Source: Christensenella sp. UBA2853 (GTDB lineage Bacteria > Bacillota > Clostridia > Christensenellales > Aristaeellaceae). Taken from it: a DNA stretch of 8,254 nt. Every line of letters begins with the position of its first letter. Position 1 is the stretch's first letter. The notes below the pieces were generated by a model. That model saw nothing but the letters and a program-made list of their open reading frames with translations, ran no database searches and was not told the DNA's origin. Location: NCBI GenBank assembly GCA_002350845.1, contig DEFL01000036.1, positions 39,300 through 47,553 on the forward strand, given 5' to 3'. The translations under genes and the position numbers were made by a program. This document shows, piece after piece, positions 1-5,283 of the stretch.

Positions 1-2336
1 CCTTCCCAGGTCATGAAGCCGATCAGGGCGTTGCGGCCGAGGCCGATTTCACCCATCTCCGTGCTGGGACCGTCTGCGAGAAGGTCACCCTTTTCGATCT
101 TCTGGCCTGCGCTGACGACCGGGCGCTGGTTGATGCAGGTACCCTGGTTGGAACGCGCAAACTTGCTCAGACGATAGACATGACGCTCGCCGATATCGTC
201 ACGGATGACAATGTGGTCGCCATCCACCTTTTCAACGACACCGTCTTCCTTGGCCAGGACGCAGACGCCGGAGTCGTGGCCGGCACGATATTCCATGCCG
301 GTACCGACAATGGGTGCTTCGGGAACCAGAAGCGGCACAGCCTGACGCTGCATGTTGGAGCCCATCAGAGCACGGGTAGCGTCGTCGTTTTCAAGGAAGG
401 GAACCATGGCTGTGGCAACGGAGACCACCTGACGCGGAGACACGTCGATAAAGTCCACAGCGCTGGCAGGCACCTGAATGATGTCAGCACGGTCGCGGAC
501 CATGATCATTTCATTCTTGAAATGTCCATCAGGCGTCAGCGGCTCGTGGGCGGTGCCGATCTTATAGTGGTCTTCCTGGTCTGCCGTCATGTAAACGATT
601 TCGTTGGTCACGCGGCAGTTTTCTTTGTCCACTTTGCGGTAGGGGGCTTCGATGAAGCCGTACTGGTTGATGCGCGCATAGCTGGCAAGGGAACCGATCA
701 GACCGATGTTCGGACCTTCAGGTGTTTCAATGGGGCAGATACGGGCATAGTGGCTGTAGTGCACGTCGCGGACTTCGAAAGAAGCACGGTCGCGGTTCAG
801 ACCGCCAGGGCCCAGAGCGCTCAGACGGCGCTTGTGTGTCAGTTCAGCGAGCGGGTTGGGCTGATCCATGAACTGTGAGAGCTGAGAGGATCCGAAGAAT
901 TCCTTGATGGCAGCGCTCACGGGACGAATGTTGATCAGGTCGCCCGGACGAACGTCCACTGCGTCCTGAATAGCCATGCGCTCACGGACCACACGTTCCA
1001 GACGGCTCATGCCGATGCGGATCTGGTTCTGAAGCAGTTCGCCGACAGAACGCAGACGACGATTGCCGAGATGGTCGATGTCATCCGTCAGACCAATGCC
1101 ATAGGGCAGGCCGATCATATAGGACACAGAAGCCACCATGTCGTCGGGAATGATGTGCTTGGGCATGAGACGGGAGAGGTTGGCATGCAGATTTTCGCGC
1201 AGCGTATCTTCCGTGGATTCCTCGATCACCTGACGGAGCACAGGGAGATAGACCATCTCGTTGATGCCGACATCTTCTGGAGAGAAGGGGAGATACAGGG
1301 AAGCGTCGACAAAGTTGTTGCCGACAACACGGCGCACCACATCGTCCACCTTGATATCCACGCTGTTGATGCCCTGGTTCTGGATCGTCCATGCATCCTC
1401 GGTGGAAATGGTGCTGCCTTCTTCGACGAGAATCTCGCCGGTGGCAGGATTGACGATGCTTTCTGCAGCGATATGACCCTCAATGCGGCTGGCCAGGGCA
1501 AGCTTCTTGTTGAACTTGTAACGGCCTACGCGCATCAGATCATAGCGCTTGTTGTCATAGAAATAAGAATCAAACAGCTTGGTAGCGCTCTCCACGGAGG
1601 CGGGCTCACCGGGCTTCTGCTTCTTATAGATCTCAATGAGACCTTCGTCCTGGTCCTGCGCATTGTCGCCCTTTTCGAGGGTGGCATTGAGGCGCTCGTC
1701 ATCGCCGAGCAGGCTGCGGATCTGTTCATCAGTGCCGTAACCGATTGCACGGAGAAGCACTGTGATCGGGAGCTTGCGGTTGCGGTCAATACGGACCCAC
1801 AGAACATCATTGCTGTCGGTCTCGTACTCAATCCAGGCACCGCGGTTCGGGATGATCTGAGAAGAGTAAAGCTCTTTGCCGGACTTGTCACGGGCCATGG
1901 TGTAGTACACACCGGGGGAACGGACAAGCTGGGAGACAACAACACGTTCTGCACCGTTGATGATGAACGTGCCGTTCTCGGTCATCAGCGGGAAATCGCC
2001 CATGAATACGTCGGATTCTTTGATTTCTCCGGTTTCATGGTTGGTCAGGCGAACAAAAACTTTCAGGGGCGCGGCATACGTCATGTCGCGTTCACGGCAG
2101 CGCGCAACTGTATTTTTGGGCTCGTCTAAGGTATAATCGATAAATTCCAGTTTCAGGTTCCCGTTGTAGTCTTCAATTGGTGAAACATCCGCCAATACTT
2201 CACGAAGATCGAAATCCAGGAAGCGCCTGTAGGAGTTCTTCTGAACTTCAATCAGGTTGGGCATCTCCAAGACCTCATCAATGCTGGAGAAACTCATGCG
2301 CTTACGCAGTTTTCCCATTTGGACTTCGTGCACCAT
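1..2336 (-). CDS. rpoB: RNA polymerase beta subunit, N-terminal two thirds (partial)
   Basis: Catalytic beta subunit of the cytoplasmic RNA polymerase core. Reading the minus strand from 2336 gives about 778 codons in one open frame that leave the window at its left edge, after a segment reading GRNALIGFMTWEG. Landmarks in order are MPNLIEVQKNSYRRFL near the N terminus, NGTFIINGAERVVVSQLVRSPGVYY (lobe/protrusion, shown here only in its recognisable parts: INGAERV, QLVRSP), DDIDHLGNRRLRSVGELLQ, the rifampicin pocket (GSSQLSQFMDQ, about residues 482-508), CPIETPEGPNIGL, and FLENDDATRALMGSNMQRQAVPL. No frameshift or internal stop is seen. ATG at 2336 is preferred because MVHEVQMGKLRKRMSF resembles clostridial RpoB starts; an in-frame ATG at 2345 lies too close to the ribosome binding site but cannot be excluded. 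rplL is not upstream: the next gene is divergent, so rpoB has its own promoter. rpoC presumably follows beyond the left edge. Confidence 0.98.
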   Translation of the reverse strand, partial: MVHEVQMGKLRKRMSFSSIDEVLEMPNLIEVQKNSYRRFLDFDLREVLADVSPIEDYNGNLKLEFIDYTLDEPKNTVARCRERDMTYAAPLKVFVRLTNHETGEIKESDVFMGDFPLMTENGTFIINGAERVVVSQLVRSPGVYYTMARDKSGKELYSSQIIPNRGAWIEYETDSNDVLWVRIDRNRKLPITVLLRAIGYGTDEQIRSLLGDDERLNATLEKGDNAQDQDEGLIEIYKKQKPGEPASVESATKLFDSYFYDNKRYDLMRVGRYKFNKKLALASRIEGHIAAESIVNPATGEILVEEGSTISTEDAWTIQNQGINSVDIKVDDVVRRVVGNNFVDASLYLPFSPEDVGINEMVYLPVLRQVIEESTEDTLRENLHANLSRLMPKHIIPDDMVASVSYMIGLPYGIGLTDDIDHLGNRRLRSVGELLQNQIRIGMSRLERVVRERMAIQDAVDVRPGDLINIRPVSAAIKEFFGSSQLSQFMDQPNPLAELTHKRRLSALGPGGLNRDRASFEVRDVHYSHYARICPIETPEGPNIGLIGSLASYARINQYGFIEAPYRKVDKENCRVTNEIVYMTADQEDHYKIGTAHEPLTPDGHFKNEMIMVRDRADIIQVPASAVDFIDVSPRQVVSVATAMVPFLENDDATRALMGSNMQRQAVPLLVPEAPIVGTGMEYRAGHDSGVCVLAKEDGVVEKVDGDHIVIRDDIGERHVYRLSKFARSNQGTCINQRPVVSAGQKIEKGDLLADGPSTEMGEIGLGRNALIGFMTWE
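813..893 (-). other. rpoB: rifampicin-resistance-determining region of rpoB
   Basis: This segment encodes the 27 residues equivalent to E. coli RpoB 507-533 (about residues 482-508 here). The main resistance positions carry the sensitive-type residues: Gln at 513, Asp at 516, His at 526 and Ser at 531 (E. coli numbering; the Ser codon is at 819-821). The only clear differences from E. coli are Pro at 518, Ala-Glu-Leu at 522-524 and Leu at 530, and the latter changes are normal in Bacillota. By established knowledge of this pocket, no target-based rifampicin resistance is predicted from this part of the gene. Confidence 0.85.
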
Positions 2337-2347
2337 GAAAGCCATCA

Positions 2348-2354
2348 CCCCTCT
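2348..2354 (-). promoter_or_regulatory. rpoB ribosome binding site
   Basis: The minus strand reads AGAGGGGTGATGGCTTTCATG. AGAGGGG, continued by TGAT, pairs with the 16S 3' end. It lies 11 nt before the ATG at 2336, which is long but workable, and only 2 nt before the ATG at 2345. Together with the protein comparison this favours 2336 as the start. Confidence 0.6.
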
Positions 2355-2401
2355 TTTAGTCCGACCAGTATCCTCAGTCCCAGGGCAGCAGGAATTTACG
2401 C

Positions 2402-2430
2402 TTGCAATTTTCGGCGGCTGCGTATACAAT
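2402..2430 (+). promoter_or_regulatory. candidate promoter for the metallo-hydrolase/trhA unit
   Basis: TTGCAA (2402-2407), a 17-bp spacer and TACAAT (2425-2430) match the consensus at 4/6 and 5/6. The start would be near 2437, giving a leader of about 140 nt before the TTG at 2578. This promoter would face the rpoB promoter, so the two transcripts would overlap by about 40 nt. An alternative is the symmetric -10 at 2482-2490. Confidence 0.45.
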
Positions 2431-2479
2431 GAAGGCGTCGCCAAAAAAGACGGCAGTAAATGATACTGACTCAATGGTA

Positions 2480-2491
2480 CATGTTAACATG
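2480..2491. repeat. 12-bp perfect palindrome over the rpoB -10 box
   Basis: CATGTTAACATG is its own reverse complement and covers the rpoB -10 element and its TG extension. Because of the symmetry the plus strand also reads TGTTAACAT, an extended -10 pointing toward the metallo-hydrolase gene, though with no convincing -35 upstream of it. It could be a bidirectional -10, a repressor operator, or chance. Confidence 0.6.
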
Positions 2492-2509
2492 CAACCGGCC
2501 TTTTGTCAA
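2481..2509 (-). promoter_or_regulatory. rpoB promoter (sigma-A type, extended -10)
   Basis: On the minus strand, a perfect -35 TTGACA (2509-2504), a 17-bp spacer, and -10 TAACAT (2486-2481) preceded by TG at the extended -10 position. Transcription should start near 2474. This is a strong promoter by sequence and explains how rpoB is expressed without rplJL upstream. Confidence 0.85.
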
Positions 2510-2561
2510 TGGCTTTTTGCCGCGCTCCCAAAGAAAAGTACAGCAGCCTGCAGAGGCGTTT

Positions 2562-2570
2562 AAGAAAGGA
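2562..2570 (+). promoter_or_regulatory. ribosome binding site deciding a TTG start
   Basis: AAGAAAGGA lies 7 nt before the TTG at 2578. The frame stays open upstream to an ATG at 2503, but no Shine-Dalgarno precedes that ATG, and it overlaps the rpoB -35 region. The TTG is therefore the better start. A small hairpin, GCCT-GCAG-AGGC, lies just upstream at 2546-2557. Confidence 0.65.
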
Positions 2571-2577
2571 TATTACA

Positions 2578-3651
2578 TTGACTCAAACATACAGAGAATG
2601 GAAGAAAAGGGAAGCTTCGGAACGAGTGGTCCACCACCTGAGAACCGGAAGCTTCCTATTAATATGCGCTTTGTGCCTGAGCATCCTGATGACAGCGTGC
2701 GCTGAAAATGCGGATGTTGCGCAGGAAGATCTGCCGAAAACTGTCATCCTCAACGCAATTGATGATCCCACATCTATTGAGGGCTTTTCCTATCCAAAGG
2801 GTGCGCACGTGCTGCGGATCGCTTTCCCACGGATCATGGAATGCGACAGCTGCCTGGTCACGGACGGATCGGAAAGCATCCTGATTGACTGCGCTACGGA
2901 AGCGCAGGCCGAGCAGGTTCTGATCATGCTCCGGGAACAGGAAATAGCAAAACTGGATGCAATTTATATCACGCATCCGCATGCCGATCATGCGGGAGGG
3001 CTGGCAGAAATCCTGCAGGAGTTCCCGACGGATGGTGTCTGGACCTGCTTCTCTGATCTGACCAACAATATCAGCCAGGCGCTTCCGGGGATCTGTGAGG
3101 CGTTTGATGTTCCGCTGAACCGCTATGAGGAAGGACATGTGTTCACGCTTGGCGGCGCAACGTTTGAAACCTATGCAGCGACCGACCGTGCCCTGGGCAT
3201 CAATGACCGGTCTGCTGCGTTCCGCATGCAGTACGGAGATGCCGTGATGTTCTTTGCCGCTGACCTGGAGGCGAGAGGACTGCGGCGCCTGGGGAATATG
3301 CTCGATCCGGAAACACTGCGTCTGGACATCATCAAATATCCGCATCACGGAAAGAACGGCCTGGTCAGAGAGTTCTGGAGACCGGCCAAGCTTCGCTTTG
3401 CAGTGGTCACGAGCGACAGAACCCGCAGAGAGGGAAAAGAGGACCTGGTGTACAAGGGCTGGGCGCATGCATTCACGGCTGAAGGAGAAATCACACTGCT
3501 GTGTGACGGAAAGACCTGGTGCGTATGCTGGCAGGAGGATGCACAGCGGATCCTGAAAGGCGAGACGGCCGCGAAGAAACCGGATGAAGGAACGGAAACG
3601 GCCGAACCGGAGGATGCACCGGTCTATATTACAGTGGACAAGAAGGAATAA
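2578..3651 (+). CDS. membrane-anchored ComEC-like metallo-beta-lactamase-fold hydrolase
   Basis: A 357-residue protein from the TTG start. A basic N terminus (about 1-24) is followed by a hydrophobic stretch (25-40) ending in LMTAC, which fits a lipobox with Cys41; the long n-region leaves a plain membrane anchor possible. The enzymatic domain, about 75-325, would lie outside the membrane. It carries the metal-binding HPHADH motif (133-138), an AADLE segment (Asp229) where ComEC-family proteins have GDLE, and PHHG (255-258), in the order typical of the ComEC/Rec2 C-terminal domain (COG2333). The C-terminal tail (about 328-350) is acidic and low in complexity. Unlike ComEC it lacks the multi-helix channel, so it is a stand-alone hydrolase. 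Members of the wider fold include nucleases, phosphodiesterases and hydrolases of cell-wall components; the substrate cannot be read from sequence. It ends 3 nt before trhA and is probably translationally coupled to it. Confidence 0.85.
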   Translation: MTQTYREWKKREASERVVHHLRTGSFLLICALCLSILMTACAENADVAQEDLPKTVILNAIDDPTSIEGFSYPKGAHVLRIAFPRIMECDSCLVTDGSESILIDCATEAQAEQVLIMLREQEIAKLDAIYITHPHADHAGGLAEILQEFPTDGVWTCFSDLTNNISQALPGICEAFDVPLNRYEEGHVFTLGGATFETYAATDRALGINDRSAAFRMQYGDAVMFFAADLEARGLRRLGNMLDPETLRLDIIKYPHHGKNGLVREFWRPAKLRFAVVTSDRTRREGKEDLVYKGWAHAFTAEGEITLLCDGKTWCVCWQEDAQRILKGETAAKKPDEGTETAEPEDAPVYITVDKKE

Positions 3652-3654
3652 ACC

Positions 3655-4332
3655 ATGTACAGCGATAACGAGAAAAAACATAAAATATCGATCCCGAGCT
3701 ACACTCTGGCTGAAGAACTGATGAACTCGATCTCCCATGGCGTAGGTGCCCTGATGGGGCTGGCGATGCTGGTCATGTGCCTCGTGCGTGCGGCACAGAC
3801 AGGCGATGCATGGAAGATTGTATCGGCTGCCATCTTTGGAGCGACGACGTTTCTTCTTTATATAATGAGCTGTCTGTATCATGCTCTGAAAGTGAATCGT
3901 GCCAAACGGGTGTTCCGTGTGTTTGACCACTGCACGATCTTTCTCCTGATTGCGGGAACCTATACCCCGTTTACACTCGTCACCCTGCGGGAGGAGTCGC
4001 CGGTAATTGCGTGGATCATCTTCGGTGTCATCTGGGCAGTAGCCATTACAGGCGTCGTATTCAATTCCATCAACCTGAAACGCTTTGCGAAAGTATCGGT
4101 TGTCTGCTACATCGCCATGGGCTGGATGATTGTGCTGGCCTACCGGCCGATGACCAGACTCATGGATCCGGCGGGCATCAGCTTCCTTCTCTGGGGCGGA
4201 ATTGCCTATACAGTCGGCGCGATACTCTATGCCATCGGTTCCAAGAAACGGTATTTTCACTTTATCTTCCATCTCTTCTGCCTTGGCGGTACATTCCTGC
4301 ATTTTCTCGCAATCTACCAGTATGTTTTGTGA
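3655..4332 (+). CDS. trhA: hemolysin III / TrhA family membrane protein
   Basis: A 225-residue protein with about seven hydrophobic segments, the usual size and topology of the hemolysin III (TIGR01065, COG1272) branch of the PAQR superfamily. The family signatures are intact: E-x-x-N-x-x-x-H near the N terminus (Glu21, Asn24, His28), S-x-x-x-H (Ser72, His76), Asp91-His92 followed by IAGTYTP, and H-x-x-x-H (His202, His206) with a further His216. By analogy with adiponectin receptors, His76, Asp91, His202 and His206 would form the zinc site in the membrane. Despite the family name, the E. coli member (TrhA, formerly YqfA) is linked to membrane-energy and lipid homeostasis rather than proven haemolysis. 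The ATG follows AAGGA at 7 nt spacing; that site lies inside the end of the preceding gene. The role here is unknown. Confidence 0.9.
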   Translation: MYSDNEKKHKISIPSYTLAEELMNSISHGVGALMGLAMLVMCLVRAAQTGDAWKIVSAAIFGATTFLLYIMSCLYHALKVNRAKRVFRVFDHCTIFLLIAGTYTPFTLVTLREESPVIAWIIFGVIWAVAITGVVFNSINLKRFAKVSVVCYIAMGWMIVLAYRPMTRLMDPAGISFLLWGGIAYTVGAILYAIGSKKRYFHFIFHLFCLGGTFLHFLAIYQYVL

Positions 4333-4353
4333 GCGTGCATGACAGAGAAAATG

Positions 4354-4396
4354 AACCGGACTGCCCGAACTGTGTGTCGGCGCAGCCCGGTTTTCT
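4354..4396 (+). terminator. rho-independent terminator after trhA
   Basis: AACCGG, CTGC and CCGA pair in turn with TCGG, GCAG and CCGGTT, giving 14 pairs with one mismatch and one bulged C around an 8-nt loop, followed by TTTTCT. It starts 21 nt after the trhA stop and should separate the envelope pair from the str operon. The T-tract is short, so some read-through is possible. Confidence 0.75.
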
Positions 4397-4457
4397 GATG
4401 CCCTGGAAACGCCGCGAGAGGGGCGAATAAAAATGGGCAAAAACGCTTACTATAGAG

Positions 4458-4520
4458 AGGAAAAAACTTTCAAAATGGCTGGAAAGACGAATTGACAACA
4501 AAAATCATTCATGATAAGAT
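4458..4520 (+). promoter_or_regulatory. str operon promoter (sigma-A type, extended -10)
   Basis: TTGACA (4492-4497), a 17-bp spacer and TAAGAT (4515-4520) preceded by TGA, which provides an extended -10. The predicted start is near 4527. An A/T-rich stretch (GGAAAAAACTTTCAAAAT, 4459-4476) lies upstream at about -50 to -70 and may act as an UP-like element. No other credible promoter was seen before tuf, so this likely serves the whole operon. Confidence 0.88.
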
Positions 4521-4568
4521 ATGCAAGTTGGAAACGGCACGGGACCAGTGCGCTTATTTGGAGAGTGC

Positions 4569-4596
4569 GGAACCGTCCGGATTCCTGAAGGAGGAA
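4569..4596 (+). promoter_or_regulatory. ybxF ribosome binding site with adjoining alternative hairpins
   Basis: AAGGAGG (4588-4594) is 7 nt before the ATG at 4602. Just upstream GGAACC (4569-4574) can pair with GG-A-TTCC (4579-4585). The same TTCC can instead pair, as TTCCT (4582-4586), with AGGAA (4592-4596) and cover part of the Shine-Dalgarno sequence. The two folds are mutually exclusive. The ribosome binding site is clear; the switch is only a possibility. Confidence 0.55.
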
Positions 4597-4601
4597 GGTC
4601 T

Positions 4602-4847
4602 ATGGAGTCACTGAAAAACAATGCAAACCGCATTGTGGGCACCAAACAGGTGCTGCGTGCCGTGAAGGCCGGAAAACTTCAGCGGGTCTATGTGGCCAAC
4701 GATGTGGACACATTCCTCTATCAGCAGGTGATTCGTGCGGCTGAGGCTGCTCAGGTGCCTGTGACAAGAGTGGCGTCCATGAAGGAGCTTGGCGAAGCTT
4801 GCGGTGTGCAGGTTGCTGCTGCCGCTGCAGGGATTGTCAAGCAGTGA
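4602..4847 (+). CDS. ybxF: L7Ae-family kink-turn RNA-binding protein (YbxF/RplGB-like)
   Basis: An 81-residue protein, the same size as B. subtilis YbxF (about 82), with the small L7Ae/L30e fold. The recognition segment IVGTKQVLRAVKAGKLQRVYVAND (parts: GTKQ at 13-16, VYVAND near 29-34) and the C-terminal MKELGEACGVQVAAAAAGIV pattern (ELGEACGV) match the family, which binds kink-turn RNA and associates with ribosomes. The ATG at 4602 has an ideal ribosome binding site. An in-frame ATG at 4521 lies at or before the predicted transcription start, so it is not used. It is the first gene of the str operon, in its usual place before rpsL. Its job in cells is poorly defined even in B. subtilis. Confidence 0.93.
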   Translation: MESLKNNANRIVGTKQVLRAVKAGKLQRVYVANDVDTFLYQQVIRAAEAAQVPVTRVASMKELGEACGVQVAAAAAGIVKQ

Positions 4848-4857
4848 TTCAGCCTAC

Positions 4858-4881
4858 AAGTTTCCGAGGGTTGCGGAACTT
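4858..4881 (+). other. hairpin in the ybxF-rpsL spacer
   Basis: AAGTT-t-CCG pairs with CGG-AACTT across a 7-nt loop (AGGGTTG), giving eight pairs and one bulged T. It ends 15 nt before the rpsL Shine-Dalgarno and has no T-tract, so it is not a terminator. It could protect or process the mRNA. Confidence 0.5.
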
Positions 4882-4908
4882 TGGGGACAATAAATTGGAG
4901 GTGCTTCC

Positions 4909-5283
4909 ATGCCAACGATCAATCAGTTGATCCGCAAGGGAAGGGAAAAGGCTACCAAGAAGTCCACTGCGCCTATTCTGCAGGGTTGCCCGCAGAAGCG
5001 TGGTGTGTGCCTGAGCGTGAAAACAACCACGCCCAAGAAGCCGAACTCTGCTCTTCGGAAAATCGCCCGTATCCGTCTGACGAACCAGATTGAAGGTACT
5101 TGTTACATTCCCGGTGAAGGCCACAATCTTCAGGAGCACAGCGTGGTTCTGATTCGTGGCGGCCGTGTTCGTGACCTGCCTGGCGTTCGTTACCACATCA
5201 TTCGTGGTGCTCTGGATACTGCTGGTGTAGCCAAGAGGATGCAGGCTCGTTCCCGCTACGGAGCGAAGAAGCCCAAGAAGTAA
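4909..5283 (+). CDS. rpsL: 30S ribosomal protein S12 (uS12)
   Basis: A 124-residue S12, the decoding-centre protein that governs accuracy and streptomycin response. Landmarks are CPQKRGVC (27-34), the TTTPKKPNSALRK loop (39-51, with Lys43 and Lys44), GEGHNLQEHSVVLIRGGRV (GEGHNL at 69-74), and RDLPGV (88-93). Asp89, the site methylthiolated by RimO in other bacteria, is present. The length matches the short form found in Clostridium and E. coli rather than the longer Bacilli form. Two oddities: position 88 is Arg (codon CGT) where nearly all S12 have Lys, and the neighbouring strand reads TNQIEGTCYIPG where Gly-x-Glu-Val-Thr-Ala/Ser is usual. GGAGGTG lies 7 nt before the ATG. It is second in the str operon and separated from rpsG by a long structured spacer. 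Confidence 0.98.
   Translation: MPTINQLIRKGREKATKKSTAPILQGCPQKRGVCLSVKTTTPKKPNSALRKIARIRLTNQIEGTCYIPGEGHNLQEHSVVLIRGGRVRDLPGVRYHIIRGALDTAGVAKRMQARSRYGAKKPKK

Larger units (their letters stand above)
2346..2474 (-). promoter_or_regulatory. structured 5' leader of rpoB
   Basis: About 130 nt lie between the predicted rpoB transcription start (near 2474) and the start codon. In the minus-strand transcript, CAGTATC at 2468-2462 is complementary to GATACTG at 2372-2366. The helix extends to 9 pairs with two G-U wobbles and joins the very 5' end of the RNA to a site about 12 nt ahead of the Shine-Dalgarno sequence. Nested inside, TTTTGGCG (2446-2439) pairs with CGCC-G-AAAA (2416-2408) with one bulged G. 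The pairings are seen in the sequence; a regulatory role is inference. It does not match any leader family I recognise. Confidence 0.45.

Noticed and set aside
1071..2129. Long plus-strand open frame (352 codons) opposite rpoB, and a shorter one at 180-878
   Set aside because: They are antisense to a clear, fully conserved rpoB frame, have no recognisable domains or ribosome binding sites, and reflect the codon bias of rpoB.
2503..2577. Upstream ATG extending the metallo-hydrolase by 25 residues
   Set aside because: No Shine-Dalgarno precedes it and the codon overlaps the rpoB -35 region. The TTG at 2578 has a well-placed AAGAAAGGA and gives a more sensible signal segment.
2257..2705. Short plus-strand open frames over the rpoB start and the control region
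   Set aside because: The first is antisense to the rpoB N terminus. The second is an alternative frame of the leader and start of the metallo-hydrolase. Neither has a ribosome binding site or recognisable protein.
2659..4440. 593-codon minus-strand open frame across the metallo-hydrolase, trhA and the terminator
   Set aside because: It spans two well-supported genes on the other strand and their terminator. The translation is rich in Arg, His and Cys and looks like a shadow frame.
4401..4440. Second terminator-like hairpin (CGCC...GGCG followed by AATAAAAAT)
   Set aside because: The stem is only about 4 bp and the tail is A-rich rather than T-rich on the transcribed strand. The hairpin at 4354-4396 is far stronger.
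4447..4456. TACTATAGA as a second -10 box upstream of the str operon
   Set aside because: There is no -35 at suitable spacing and no TG extension; the TTGACA/TAAGAT promoter at 4492-4520 explains the operon.
4521..4601. Upstream ATG extending YbxF by 27 residues
   Set aside because: It lies just after the -10 box and before the predicted transcription start, and the extension does not resemble YbxF proteins. The ATG at 4602 has an ideal AAGGAGG.
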